From Nitrospira sp. (GTDB taxonomy: Bacteria; Nitrospirota; Nitrospiria; Nitrospirales; Nitrospiraceae): a stretch of 64,000 bases of DNA. Where the stretch lies: contig VGXC01000001.1 of assembly GCA_016873495.1 (NCBI GenBank), positions 62,001-126,000 of the forward strand, in the 5' to 3' direction. Positions 18,799 to 27,696 of this stretch are shown piece after piece. Position numbers and translations under genes: made by a program. A model generated the notes under the pieces. The model searched no databases. It worked only from the letters and a program-made list of their open reading frames with translations, and was not told where the DNA came from. Positions within the stretch are counted from its first letter, which is position 1, and each line of letters begins with the position of its first letter.

Positions 18799-19359
18799 TC
18801 AGTAGCCCAGCGCCGCGTTGAGCTTGGCCAACACCGGCGATGGAAGCGCGAACGTCCCCTGGACTTCGATGCGGGACGGAACCAGCAGGGTTGTGTGGAA
18901 GGAAATATCCCGGATCGCCAGCTTGAACTCGGGCTGCTCCGGCACGGAAATTTCGACGGCCTCCACCGACTGGGTGATCGCGCCGCTGTCTTGCGGCACG
19001 TAGGTGCCCGCTACGGCATCGATAATCTCGATGACCCGTTCGTTCGTTTCCACCCCGGCCACCGCGTCCTTCAGAATCTGGAGGACCGGTTCGGCCTTGT
19101 CGGTCAGGCTGAAATTCTCGACCCGCTCCTTGCGTCTGAGCGAGAGCAGGTCGTTGTCCAGGTCCTTGCTGAACGCGCCGTAGGCGAAGCGGAAAAACTC
19201 GAAGTGCAGGCCCTTGAGCCCCTTGCCGAACAATTGCAACTCGCAGAGAAACGCCAACTGCTGGAGTTTCACGTCGCTCATCAAGCCGTGCGGCTCGGCC
19301 AGATGCAGCAGATAGACCAGCAGCGTCCGGTCAATCGTCATCTGATGCGCTTGTCGCAT
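18799..19359 (-). CDS. YwgA/Panacea-like domain protein of unknown function
   Basis: 186 aa. The N-terminal half has LLHLAEPHGLMSDVKLQQL followed by FEFFRFAYGAFSKDLDNDL, which resembles the helical core of YwgA/DUF4065 (Panacea, SocA-like) proteins, some of which are antitoxins or adaptors. The C-terminal 80 residues look unrelated and are beta-rich. There is no toxin-sized partner next door, so a toxin-antitoxin role is only a possibility. GGGGA precedes the ATG at 19359. It is divergent from the Fur-family gene. Confidence 0.55.
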   Translation of the reverse strand: MRQAHQMTIDRTLLVYLLHLAEPHGLMSDVKLQQLAFLCELQLFGKGLKGLHFEFFRFAYGAFSKDLDNDLLSLRRKERVENFSLTDKAEPVLQILKDAVAGVETNERVIEIIDAVAGTYVPQDSGAITQSVEAVEISVPEQPEFKLAIRDISFHTTLLVPSRIEVQGTFALPSPVLAKLNAALGY

Positions 19360-19550
19360 ACGCTTCCCCGCTTGGCGGCGTCTATCCTGTGACCGAATGA
19401 CCCAAGAGGCCCGGCCACAGGCGCCCGAGCCGAACTATAGTCTGCGGTGGGTGAGCCCGTCAACGAGCCGGCAATCGCCGGCACAGGCTGCGGAAACTCC
19501 CGCTTGACCCGTTGGCCGGTTTAGTTTTTAATAACCACCGCGTGACGCCT

Positions 19551-19982
19551 ATGCACAAGGACCTCAAAGAGATCGGTCTCCTCAGGGATCACCTGGCCAA
19601 GCACCAACTGAAGTTGACCCGCCAGCGCGAACAAATTCTTTCCGTGTTCCTCAAAATGGAGCACATCACGGCGGAGCAAATGTACCGCATGTTGGCCAAG
19701 AAAGACCCTCACATCGGGCTGGCGACCATCTATCGGACCTTAAATCTGTTTTGTGAGGCAGGCCTGGCGCAGGCGCGCCACTTCGGCACGCAAACGCAAT
19801 ACGACAATATCTCGCACAAAGGACACCACGACCACTTGATTTGCACGGATTGCGGCAAGATCGTCGAATTTGAAAACTGCGACATCGAACGGCTGCAAGA
19901 GGAGGTCGCCAGGCGAAACGGGTTCACCATCAAAACCCATAAGCTGGAGTTGTACGGCGTCTGCACAAATTGCCGTCATTGA
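19551..19982 (+). CDS. fur: Fur-family metal-responsive regulator
   Basis: 143 aa. A winged helix-turn-helix (residues about 10-85, with TRQREQILSVFLKM and IGLATIYRTLNLF) precedes a dimerisation domain with HHDHLICTDCGKIVEF and a terminal CTNC pair for a structural zinc. This is the full Fur architecture, binding ferrous iron to repress uptake genes. It is directly upstream of fbpABC and near other Fur-box-like sites, supporting iron over zinc or peroxide sensing. ATG 19551 is chosen over upstream non-ATG starts because the conserved N-terminal helix begins there. Confidence 0.9.
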   Translation: MHKDLKEIGLLRDHLAKHQLKLTRQREQILSVFLKMEHITAEQMYRMLAKKDPHIGLATIYRTLNLFCEAGLAQARHFGTQTQYDNISHKGHHDHLICTDCGKIVEFENCDIERLQEEVARRNGFTIKTHKLELYGVCTNCRH

Positions 19983-20016
19983 CTAAGCCGGTTTTTTTTG
20001 TTACCGTCTTGAGATG

Positions 20017-20037
20017 GTGAATCAATTTCATTTTCAC
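20017..20037. promoter_or_regulatory. Fur-box-like palindrome upstream of fbpA
   Basis: The 21-base site has GTGAA and TTCAC arms around an AT-rich centre, 20 bases before the fbpA start. The arm geometry is compatible with a degenerate Fur box. A T8 run precedes it (19992-19999). Binding is inferred from position and context. Confidence 0.4.
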
Positions 20038-20057
20038 TCTATCGTATTGGATTAGCG

Positions 20058-21134
20058 ATGAAGTCGCACCGACGGTCCTCTGCCTGCACCTCATACCATC
20101 GTTTTGGTCGTCGGGGTTCCCTGGCGCTCCTGAGCGGCTTCGCAGCCCTGCTGTTCAGCGGTCTCCCGGGACTCATCTGCGAGAGCGCTGCCGCCGACAA
20201 ACTGATCGTCTATTCAGGACGGGCCGAGAAACTCATCAAGCCGGTCCTGGATGCCTTCCAGGCCAAGACCGGCATCCAAGTGGAACTCCTTTCCTCAGGT
20301 GCCACAGAATTAGTGAACCGGCTGCAAGCCGAGGGAGACCGCACCCCCGCCGATCTTCTGATCACCAACGATGCCGGTAGTCTGGAGCGGGCCCGGGAGT
20401 TGGGGCTCTTGCAGGCCCTGCACATGAAAGAAGTCGAGCTAGCCATTCCGCCGGCCTTCAGGGCCGCAGACGGCAGCTGGATCGGGCTGTCCGGACGCTT
20501 CTGGACCCTGGTCTACAACACCAACCTGGTCAAGCCTGGCGATGTCCGGTCGGTGCTGGACCTGGCGGACTCCCGCTGGAAAGGCAAGATCGCCATCCCC
20601 AACGCGGGAAGCGAATATCTGCAAGCCGGGGTCTCGGTGATCAAGGCGGCTCAGGGAGACGAGCGGACCCAGCAGTTCCTGCTCGGGCTCAAAACCAACG
20701 CCGGCTCGTTCGTCTACGGCAAGAGTTCCCAAATCGTGGATGCTCTCGCGAAGGGAGAGGTGGCCCTGGGCCTGGTGAACCACTATTACCTCTACCGATA
20801 CCTGGCCGACCATCCCGGCGCCCCCATTGCCATCCACATGCTGGATCAGCAGGACAAGGGCATGGGGGCGATTATGAACGTCGCCGGAGTCGGGATCATG
20901 AAACAAAGCCGCCATCTGGACGCAGCGAAGTTGCTGGTGGAATTTCTGGTGTCACGCGAAGGACAGAAGCTGTTTGCGGATTTGAACAAGGAGTACCCCC
21001 TCCATCCTGAAGTCCCTGTCGATCCGGCCCTCCCGAAACGGGAATCCTTCCGCATCGCGTCGGTTCCTCTGTCACGCTTGGGCGAATTGCGGGAACCGGC
21101 CATGACGCTGATCGAACAGGCAGGTCTTCGCTAA
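20058..21134 (+). CDS. fbpA: Ferric iron ABC transporter, periplasmic binding protein
   Basis: 358 aa, FbpA/IdiA type. A long N-terminal signal (hydrophobic residues about 22-45, ending AAA) is followed by the start of the mature domain, DKLIVYSGRAEKLIKPVL. The NHYYLYRY motif carries the tyrosine pair that coordinates ferric iron in this family. It delivers free or citrate-bound ferric ions to the membrane permease. It is followed 6 bases later by fbpB and is likely repressed by the Fur protein encoded just upstream. Confidence 0.92.
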   Translation: MKSHRRSSACTSYHRFGRRGSLALLSGFAALLFSGLPGLICESAAADKLIVYSGRAEKLIKPVLDAFQAKTGIQVELLSSGATELVNRLQAEGDRTPADLLITNDAGSLERARELGLLQALHMKEVELAIPPAFRAADGSWIGLSGRFWTLVYNTNLVKPGDVRSVLDLADSRWKGKIAIPNAGSEYLQAGVSVIKAAQGDERTQQFLLGLKTNAGSFVYGKSSQIVDALAKGEVALGLVNHYYLYRYLADHPGAPIAIHMLDQQDKGMGAIMNVAGVGIMKQSRHLDAAKLLVEFLVSREGQKLFADLNKEYPLHPEVPVDPALPKRESFRIASVPLSRLGELREPAMTLIEQAGLR

Positions 21135-21140
21135 CGCTGC

Positions 21141-22727
21141 ATGGTCACCACAGTTCGCCATGCCCTCCCCACCTCCCTTTCAATTTTTACGCTGACCGTT
21201 GCCGGCCTCATCTGCCTGCCCCTGGCCTTTGTTGCCTATCAAGCCCTGACCGCCGGCGCCACCGTCTGGACCCGCTTGTGGAACACCAGGATTCCAGAAT
21301 TGCTGGTCAACACCGGGTCCCTGGCTCTGAGCGTGTCGGCCGGCACCCTTCTACTGGGCGTCTCTCTGGCCTGGCTCGTCGTCCGCTACGAATTTCCCGC
21401 CAGGCGGTTCTGGGAATGGGCGCTGGTGCTGCCGCTGGCCATGCCGACTTACGTCTTGGCCTACATCTACACGTATCTGCTCGGAATCGGAGGCCCGGTC
21501 GAGCAGGCCTGGCAAGTCTGGGCAGGGCCCGATGCCAGAATCTTCCCGCCCCACAGCCTCTCCGGCGCCACGCTGGTCATGACCCTGGACACCTTTCCCT
21601 TCGTCTATCTGCTCAGCCGGGGAGCCCTCATGAACTGCAACGTGACGTTTGAGGAGGTCGCGCAGGCCTGCGGCGTCTCCCGTCTCCAGACCTGGCTCCG
21701 CGTTACCTTGCCGTTGATGCGCCCGGCCATCGTGGCCGGCTTGTCGTTGGTGGTGCTGTACGTGGTCTCCGACTTCGGGGCCGTGTCGCTGCTCCGATTC
21801 CAGACCTTCACCTATGCCGTGTACCAACAGGTGAGCGGGCGCTACGATCGCGCCGCCGCCGCTTCGCTAAGCCTGCTCCTGGTCGGGCTCGCGTTGCTCT
21901 TGCTTATCGCCGAACGGTGGTTCCGTCAACAAAGTCGGTTCTACCAGACCACCGGCCGCTATCGCGCGCCGGCCCGCAAAGCGCTGCACCCGTTAGGCGC
22001 GTGGCTCTCGACCACGTATGCGGCCGCCGTGTTCGGCGCATCGTTTGGCCTACCGGCCTGGCTCCTCATCCAGTGGAGCCTCGCGGCCCTGGCGGACGGA
22101 GCGCTGGACGCCAGGTTTCTGGGATTCATCGCAAACAGCCTCCTGCTGTCCGCATCGGCCGCCACACTAGCGATCGTCATCGGCATGCCCCTGGCCTACG
22201 CGGCAAGCCGGCGTCCATCCAAGCTCCACATCCTCTGTGCCCAAGCGGTCTACGCCGGCTACGTCTTGCCCGGCCCGGTTGGCGCCCTGGCCTTGCTGGT
22301 CCTGGTTTCCCACCTAGCTCCGTTCTGGTACGGCACGATACTGGTGCTGATCGCCGCCTACGTCCTCCACTTTCTTCCGGCCGGCCTCCAGACCATCGAG
22401 CCGGCATTGCAACAAGTCACGCCGAATCTGGAAGAGGCGGCGCGAAGCCTCGGCTGCGGACCGGTCCGCACGCTTCGGGCGGTGACCCTGCCCCTCATCC
22501 GAGGCGGTGTCATCGCCGCCTGGGTCTTGATGTTTCTGCAATGTATGAAGGAGCTGCCGGCAACCCTGCTCCTCCGCCCGGTGGGCTATGATACCCTGGC
22601 CGTGCGGGTGTGGCTCGAAGCCAGCGAAGAATACTATCAATTGGCCGCCCCCTCGGCCCTCTTGATCGTGGCTATGACCATCCCGGCGATTCTGCTGCTG
22701 GTTTCGAAAGATTGGCGCGCGGCGTAA
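21141..22727 (+). CDS. fbpB: Ferric iron ABC transporter, fused permease
   Basis: 528 aa with about 12 membrane helices, the typical fused-dimer permease of the FbpB/SfuB type. Two EAA loops that dock with the ATPase are visible: EEVAQACGVSRLQTWLRVTL (from about residue 170) and EEAARSLGCGPVRTLRAVTL (from about residue 430). It forms the inner-membrane channel for ferric iron with FbpA and FbpC. Confidence 0.92.
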   Translation: MVTTVRHALPTSLSIFTLTVAGLICLPLAFVAYQALTAGATVWTRLWNTRIPELLVNTGSLALSVSAGTLLLGVSLAWLVVRYEFPARRFWEWALVLPLAMPTYVLAYIYTYLLGIGGPVEQAWQVWAGPDARIFPPHSLSGATLVMTLDTFPFVYLLSRGALMNCNVTFEEVAQACGVSRLQTWLRVTLPLMRPAIVAGLSLVVLYVVSDFGAVSLLRFQTFTYAVYQQVSGRYDRAAAASLSLLLVGLALLLLIAERWFRQQSRFYQTTGRYRAPARKALHPLGAWLSTTYAAAVFGASFGLPAWLLIQWSLAALADGALDARFLGFIANSLLLSASAATLAIVIGMPLAYAASRRPSKLHILCAQAVYAGYVLPGPVGALALLVLVSHLAPFWYGTILVLIAAYVLHFLPAGLQTIEPALQQVTPNLEEAARSLGCGPVRTLRAVTLPLIRGGVIAAWVLMFLQCMKELPATLLLRPVGYDTLAVRVWLEASEEYYQLAAPSALLIVAMTIPAILLLVSKDWRAA

Positions 22728-22854
22728 TAATAATTTTGAAGGTTAGAAGGTCGCAAAGTCGAAAGGTTGGACGGAAGCTGAGCTCTCGCACTCCTCGGAT
22801 TTTTTACTGGATGACTTGCAGACTATTAGACGCGCTCTTTCCACGGGTATCTTA

Positions 22855-23976
22855 ATGTCGCTCGGTCAACGTCAGCGCCATGATGCGATCTCCGGAGCGC
22901 GGCTCCCGGAGGCACCATCTTGCCCAACGGTGCTGGAACTGCGCCACGTCACCTGCGCCTACGAACGGGGCCGGCCGGCGATTTCCGATATCTCCCTCGC
23001 CATTCGTGAGGGGGAGATTCTCTGCCTACTCGGCCCGTCCGGATGCGGCAAGACCACCACGTTGAGGGTCATCGCCGGGTTCGAACCCATCACGGCGGGA
23101 GAGGTGTACTTGGAAAGCCGCCTCGTGTCCTCGCCGGAGTCGCTCATGGCCACCGAGCGGCGCCGCGTGGGCATGGTCTTCCAGGACTACGCATTGTTCC
23201 CCCACCTGCGCGTGCTGGACAACATCGCCTTCGGGCTCCGCGACCTACCAAAGGAGGAACGGGGCGCGCGGGTCTCCACCATGCTGGCCTTGATCGGGTT
23301 GACGGGGTTGGAACGACGGTACCCCCACGAGCTGTCCGGGGGGCAGCAGCAGCGGGTGGCCCTCGCTCGGGCGTTGGCGCAGAAGCCGACGGTCCTGCTG
23401 CTCGACGAACCTTTCAGCAACCTCGACCCGGACATGACCGGCAAGATGCGGGAGGAATTATACGACCTGCTGTTGCAGACCAACACAACGGCGGTCCTCG
23501 TCACCCACGACCACGAAGAAGCCTTCGCCATGGCCGACCGGATCGCCGTGCTACGCGATGGACGCTTGGAGCAGTTCGATTCCCCGGAGGCCATTTACCA
23601 TACCCCCGCCAGTCCCTTCGTCGCGGACTTCGTCGGCCAGGCCGACTTCATTCCGGGCTTGATCGAGAACGGCACGGTGACCACCGAGATCGGCCTCTTC
23701 CCGAATCAACAGAAATTCGCGGCAGGCACCAAGGTGGTGGTCATGATCCGTCCGGATGACGTGCACATTGCCCCGTCCGAACAAGGTACCGCCCGCATCA
23801 CGGCCCGGCAATTTCGGGGATCGGAGAATCTCTACACTGTCCAACTGGCTTCGGGAGACATTTTGCACAGCAGCGAAACCTCGACCAGTATCTACCCCAT
23901 CGGCACGCGCGTGAACATACACGTCTTGGCCTCGCACACCGTCCTGTTCGAACAGGGCCACCCCACGCCCACCTAG
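22855..23976 (+). CDS. fbpC: Ferric iron ABC transporter, ATP-binding protein
   Basis: 373 aa from ATG 22855 (a TTG at 22816 is possible). Walker A GPSGCGKTT (about residue 60), Q-loop FQDYALFPHL, signature LSGGQQQRVALARAL (about 160) and Walker B LLLDEPFSNLD are complete. A C-terminal TOBE-like regulatory domain (residues about 285-360) is present. It powers FbpB. The 128-base gap after fbpB is AT-richer and holds no gene. Confidence 0.92.
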   Translation: MSLGQRQRHDAISGARLPEAPSCPTVLELRHVTCAYERGRPAISDISLAIREGEILCLLGPSGCGKTTTLRVIAGFEPITAGEVYLESRLVSSPESLMATERRRVGMVFQDYALFPHLRVLDNIAFGLRDLPKEERGARVSTMLALIGLTGLERRYPHELSGGQQQRVALARALAQKPTVLLLDEPFSNLDPDMTGKMREELYDLLLQTNTTAVLVTHDHEEAFAMADRIAVLRDGRLEQFDSPEAIYHTPASPFVADFVGQADFIPGLIENGTVTTEIGLFPNQQKFAAGTKVVVMIRPDDVHIAPSEQGTARITARQFRGSENLYTVQLASGDILHSSETSTSIYPIGTRVNIHVLASHTVLFEQGHPTPT

Positions 23977-24072
23977 CCTGGTCTGCGCCAGACACCCTCT
24001 GCTGCTGCATGGACTCATTTGCAAGACTTGTGATAGCTTAACGAACGTTGGAGCACCTATAGGAGCGCTTGG

Positions 24073-24498
24073 ATGGATGCCCTGAAAGAAACGGTGGACT
24101 ACGGCGTGATCGGCCTGTTGCTGGCCTTGAGCCTCTGGGCCGTTGCGGTCGCGGTCGAGCGCTGGCTCTTCTACCGCCGCATCGATCCGGCCCAATACCC
24201 GAACCTTCAGGTCTTCGAGCTGGCCCTGACGAAACGCCTGGTCATCATCGGCACGGTAGCGGCCAATGCCCCCTATATTGGCCTGCTGGGCACGGTTCTG
24301 GGCATCATGCTTACGTTTCACACGATGGGCACCTCGGGCACCATGGCGGTCAGCACGATCATGATCGGCCTCAGCCTGGCTCTCAAGGCCACCGCCGCCG
24401 GCCTGCTCGTCGCGATCCCCTGCGTGGTCATGAACAACGTCCTCCGCCGCCGGGTAACCGAGCTGGTCACCCAGTACAAGGTGCGACATGGATCGTGA
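24073..24498 (+). CDS. exbB: ExbB/TolQ-type proton channel protein
   Basis: 141 aa, short for the family and lacking the long cytoplasmic loop. The N-terminal helix (YGVIGLLLALSLWAVAVAVE) and the paired helices with ANAPYIGLLGTVLGIMLTF and IGLSLALKATAAGLLVAIP match ExbB. With ExbD it uses the proton motive force to drive TonB. AGGAG lies 7 bases before the ATG. The stop overlaps exbD by 11 bases, so the two are cotranslated. Confidence 0.9.
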   Translation: MDALKETVDYGVIGLLLALSLWAVAVAVERWLFYRRIDPAQYPNLQVFELALTKRLVIIGTVAANAPYIGLLGTVLGIMLTFHTMGTSGTMAVSTIMIGLSLALKATAAGLLVAIPCVVMNNVLRRRVTELVTQYKVRHGS

Positions 24499-24862
24499 AC
24501 TGGACCAGATCAACGTCATCCCCCTTGTGGACGTCATGCTGGTGTTGCTGGTGATCGTGCTCACCACGGCGACCTTCATTACGACCGGCCAGATCCCCGT
24601 AGACCTCGCCAAGGCCAAGGAGGTGGGGGACCGGAAAGAGGTTCCGCTGGTGATTACGCTCACCGCGGACGGTCGCCTGTACATGAACGACCGGCCCATC
24701 ACGCAGGATGGGCTCAAAGACGCATTGCTTCCCCACCCGCGCGAAGCCCTGGTCGTCGTGCGCGCCGACCGCGTCACGTTGTTGGAGCGATTTGTCCAAT
24801 TGGTGGACGACGTTCGTGGATTGGGATTCCAACAAGTCAGCCTGGAGGTGGTTCGCTCGTGA
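24488..24862 (+). CDS. exbD: ExbD/TolR-type biopolymer transport protein
   Basis: 124 aa. A single N-terminal helix with the essential Asp (INVIPLVDVMLVLLVIVLTT) is followed by a periplasmic domain (residues about 45-120). It is the proton-carrying partner of ExbB. It overlaps exbB by 11 bases and tonB by 4 bases (GTGA). Confidence 0.92.
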   Translation: MDRELDQINVIPLVDVMLVLLVIVLTTATFITTGQIPVDLAKAKEVGDRKEVPLVITLTADGRLYMNDRPITQDGLKDALLPHPREALVVVRADRVTLLERFVQLVDDVRGLGFQQVSLEVVRS

Positions 24863-25794
24863 ACGCTCTGCCCTTACCCCGTTCATGGGAAGTCCAGGCC
24901 CGGGCGTGGAGTTGGGCCGTCAGTCTGCTCCTCCATGGGCTTGCCATCGGCGCCGCGATCATCCTTATCGCAGACATGCGTTTGGCCCCCCAACCGGAGC
25001 CGTTTCGATGGGTCGTCTCCAAGATCGAGGCCCGGACGCTTGCTGAAACGCCCAGTCAGGCTCAACCGACCACAGCCCGACCACGCAAGCCGATGCCCCC
25101 GACACAGGCCCGGCCTGTCGAAGCCGACGCCCCGCCCACACGACCGGTTACGCCCATCCGACAGCAGAGCGCACAACCGGCGCCGGTGGCCAAGCCTGCC
25201 GAACCGGCACCGGTGATCCGTGAAGCCATCACACCGAAGGAGCCGGCGTCATCGGAACCTGTCGCTCCGCCTGTCGCACATCCGACGACAGCTCCCTCAA
25301 CTCACATCGCAGCGCCTCCTGTCGTAGCCAGCGCCCCCGCAACCCAAACTCAGAAGGCAATCCAGACACAATCCCTCCCTATCGATCCTCAGGCGCAGGT
25401 TCAGGACATCCCGGCGCCACAGACGCCTCCCGCAACTGTGGCCTCATTGATACCTCCAATCCAGCCAGGCCCCCAAGCTCAACCGACTCAGGGAACCCAG
25501 ACCAAATCCGACTATGGGTGGCTGGGGCAGTTGCTTCGAACACGGGTGGAACAGCTCAAACACTACCCGCATGTCGCCCGCGCAAACCGGTGGGAAGGTC
25601 GGGTGGTGCTCCGGGCCGTCATCGGCGAGGACGGGCAGCTGGTTGAATTGAAGGTCTCGGAGAGTTCGGGGCACTCCATCCTGGATGAAGCTGCCATGGA
25701 CGTCTTGAAACAATCCGCTCCACTGACCTTGCCGGCGCCATTGGGGCGCCCCCAGGTCGTCGTGCAAGTCCCCATCAACTACCGCCTCCACTAA
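24859..25794 (+). CDS. tonB: TonB energy-transducing protein
   Basis: 311 aa from a GTG start overlapping exbD. One N-terminal membrane helix (AVSLLLHGLAIGAAIILIAD), a long Pro/Ala/Gln-rich periplasm-spanning linker (about 60-215) and a C-terminal TonB domain (about 225-311, RWEGRVVLRAVIGEDGQL and VVVQVPINYRLH). It connects the ExbBD motor to outer-membrane receptors. No TonB-dependent receptor is encoded in this window, so its partner is elsewhere. Confidence 0.9.
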   Translation: MNALPLPRSWEVQARAWSWAVSLLLHGLAIGAAIILIADMRLAPQPEPFRWVVSKIEARTLAETPSQAQPTTARPRKPMPPTQARPVEADAPPTRPVTPIRQQSAQPAPVAKPAEPAPVIREAITPKEPASSEPVAPPVAHPTTAPSTHIAAPPVVASAPATQTQKAIQTQSLPIDPQAQVQDIPAPQTPPATVASLIPPIQPGPQAQPTQGTQTKSDYGWLGQLLRTRVEQLKHYPHVARANRWEGRVVLRAVIGEDGQLVELKVSESSGHSILDEAAMDVLKQSAPLTLPAPLGRPQVVVQVPINYRLH

Positions 25795-25815
25795 CTAATA
25801 GGCGGTCCCCCTGAA

Positions 25816-26862
25816 TCAGGGCTGGTTCGGTTCCAGTTTCAGCCGGCCCTTGAGGCCGGAGGACACCAGGATCCGTCCCTCACTGTCTACAATCACCCCT
25901 TCCACTCCCGGCAAGCGTTCGATCAGTGCCATTCCTGCCTCCGGCCCCATGACGAAAATGCCCGTATCCAACCCATCGGCGAAGGTGCCTTCCGTCGCCA
26001 CGATCGTGACACTCTGGCATTCGCGGGCCGGCTCTAATGTCTTGGGATCGAGGATATGATGGTATCGGATACCTGCACGCTCGAAGAACCGTTCGTAGTC
26101 CCCGGCAGTGGAAATGGCTTCGTCCTGAAGATCCAACCGGGCCAGCAACGCCCCTTCTTTGCGGGGATGCTGTATGCCGAACGCAAAGGGATGCCCGTTG
26201 GGCATCCGGCCGAACGTCTTGATGTCCCCTGACAAGGCCACAACGCCGGCGGTGGCGCCGACACGTTGCATCACAGCGACCGCCCGATCGGCGGCAAACC
26301 CTTTTCCGATCCCACCCACGTCCACGCGCATCCCCGGCCTGGCCAAGAATGCCGTGGAGCCCTTCTGATCCAACTGCAGTTGCGCAAGATCGACCAGCGG
26401 GCGCAGCGCCTCCAGTTCCCGATCGGACGGCACTCGCTGCAGCTCAGTGATGCTCCACGCCTGGATGGCCGGTCCAACCACAATATTGAAGCCTCCATTC
26501 GTGAGCCGGGCCATGTCGAGGGATTGCTGGAGGATCAGCAGAGTGTCCGGACTGACCCGTACCGGTTCACGACCGGCGGCCTCATTGACGCGCGACAACT
26601 CGCTCGTGGGAATCCAGGTGCTGAGCAAGTCCTCCAAGCGCCGAATCTCTTGAAATCCCGCCGTGGCGGCGGCTTGGGCCTCCGCTTCCGACGGCGCCAC
26701 CGCGGTGATCTGCACCAGCGTGCCCATCAGCATTTGGGCCCGCTTGAGTACGACGGGAGAGGCGGTTGTGTCGCTGTGCGCACATCCGGCCATGGCGCAC
26801 AGGACTAGAACCAATCCACACCTCATGCGGCGGATCCACGCGGCTGTGCGAGCTGGGTTCAC
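25816..26862 (-). CDS. apbE: FAD:protein FMN transferase, lipoprotein (ApbE)
   Basis: 348 aa. It attaches FMN covalently through phosphoester linkage to Thr or Ser of target proteins in the envelope, using FAD. A signal peptide with lipobox (LCAMAGC) is visible. Family motifs are VGGIGKGFAADRAV, LSGDIKTFG, STAGDYERFFE, YHHILDPKT and the metal-binding DGLDTGIFVMG. GTG 26862 is chosen after GGGG; ATG 26826 also leaves the signal intact. It overlaps or abuts the upstream lipoprotein gene. The FMN-binding protein at 30019 carries its target motif. Confidence 0.9.
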   Translation of the reverse strand: MNPARTAAWIRRMRCGLVLVLCAMAGCAHSDTTASPVVLKRAQMLMGTLVQITAVAPSEAEAQAAATAGFQEIRRLEDLLSTWIPTSELSRVNEAAGREPVRVSPDTLLILQQSLDMARLTNGGFNIVVGPAIQAWSITELQRVPSDRELEALRPLVDLAQLQLDQKGSTAFLARPGMRVDVGGIGKGFAADRAVAVMQRVGATAGVVALSGDIKTFGRMPNGHPFAFGIQHPRKEGALLARLDLQDEAISTAGDYERFFERAGIRYHHILDPKTLEPARECQSVTIVATEGTFADGLDTGIFVMGPEAGMALIERLPGVEGVIVDSEGRILVSSGLKGRLKLEPNQP

Positions 26863-26870
26863 GCCGGCCC

Positions 26871-27494
26871 CTACCACCAATGCCGACGATAATAACGAGG
26901 ATAGTTGGGATAGGGCATGACTTCGTGCAGGCGGGACTCTGATGACAGGGGGTTGGGCAAGGACGTAGCGACGGGACGTCCGGCCAAGTCAGGATACTGT
27001 GTCAATACCGGCGCCACAGCCGCGGCTTGCCCCTCTTCATCTTGCACAACCGACAGCAACACCATACGTTCATAACGAGGGGAATCGATGCCGAACCGCC
27101 ACGTCCCCACATACACCATGGGCTCGGCCCCCACGTCAAACGTGATATTCAGATCAGCCATCGACAAAAACGGCCCTTCACTAACCTGGACCCGGCTCAG
27201 GCTATACTGGCCGGTCGGCAGTTCGAGTGCAAACAGTTTGTCCGCCGACTGCAAATCCACACGATAGCGCTGCCCTGTTTCCTTCCGGACGAGTTCGAAA
27301 AACCTAACCTTCGGTTGATAGCGACGCCCGGACTGAGCCATGAGGACCGTCGTGGCACGGCCGAATATGATCGGCGTCTGTACCCCGGCATATTCTTTCG
27401 CCGATTCAGTAGAGACGGCACACCCACTCCATAGGGACCAGCCAACCGTCAGAAGACCCAGCATTCCGATGAGTCTGTTGCTCCGGCCGCTCAT
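26871..27494 (-). CDS. Hypothetical lipoprotein, 207 aa
   Basis: The signal peptide (residues about 5-27) ends with a possible lipobox (SLWSGC). The mature part is beta-rich and includes PKVRFFELVRKETGQRYRV and LPTGQYSLSRVQVSEGPFLS, which resemble carboxypeptidase-regulatory or DUF-type Ig-like folds. No family is named. It is immediately upstream of apbE with only a few bases between, so it should share its transcript and may belong to the same envelope redox function. Confidence 0.6.
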   Translation of the reverse strand: MSGRSNRLIGMLGLLTVGWSLWSGCAVSTESAKEYAGVQTPIIFGRATTVLMAQSGRRYQPKVRFFELVRKETGQRYRVDLQSADKLFALELPTGQYSLSRVQVSEGPFLSMADLNITFDVGAEPMVYVGTWRFGIDSPRYERMVLLSVVQDEEGQAAAVAPVLTQYPDLAGRPVATSLPNPLSSESRLHEVMPYPNYPRYYRRHWW

Positions 27495-27593
27495 GCAAAT
27501 CATTATAAGCCAGCGACTACGAAATTGTATGCCCTGCCCGTGCCAACCCCAAAACCCATCGCCCCTGCCCCGATAGGAACGTAAAAATAGCGC

Positions 27594-27623
27594 TTGACAG
27601 GAATCTATTGATTAAGATATCAA
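27594..27623 (+). promoter_or_regulatory. Predicted sigma-70 promoter of the Com-porin-FMN operon
   Basis: TTGACA at 27594-27599 is a perfect -35 hexamer. TATCAA at 27618-27623, 18 bases downstream, is an acceptable -10. It overlaps the Fur box, which would occlude RNA polymerase. Confidence 0.55.
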
Positions 27624-27637
27624 TAATCGTTCTCAAT
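27618..27637. promoter_or_regulatory. Fur box upstream of the Com-porin-FMN operon
   Basis: Reading the minus strand gives ATTGAGAACGATTATTGATA, which closely follows the classical AATGAGAATnATTATC pattern. It overlaps the predicted -10 element and ends 60 bases before the first gene, as expected for an iron-repressed operon. Confidence 0.7.
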
Positions 27638-27696
27638 TAGACCGAAAAACAAGGAAGTCCGAAACAATCATTGATCAATCTGATTCTCAAAGAACC

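Noticed and set aside
19981-20010. A T8 run after fur as a terminator
   Set aside because: Only a weak 3-bp stem precedes it, so I do not call a terminator, although partial attenuation is possible.
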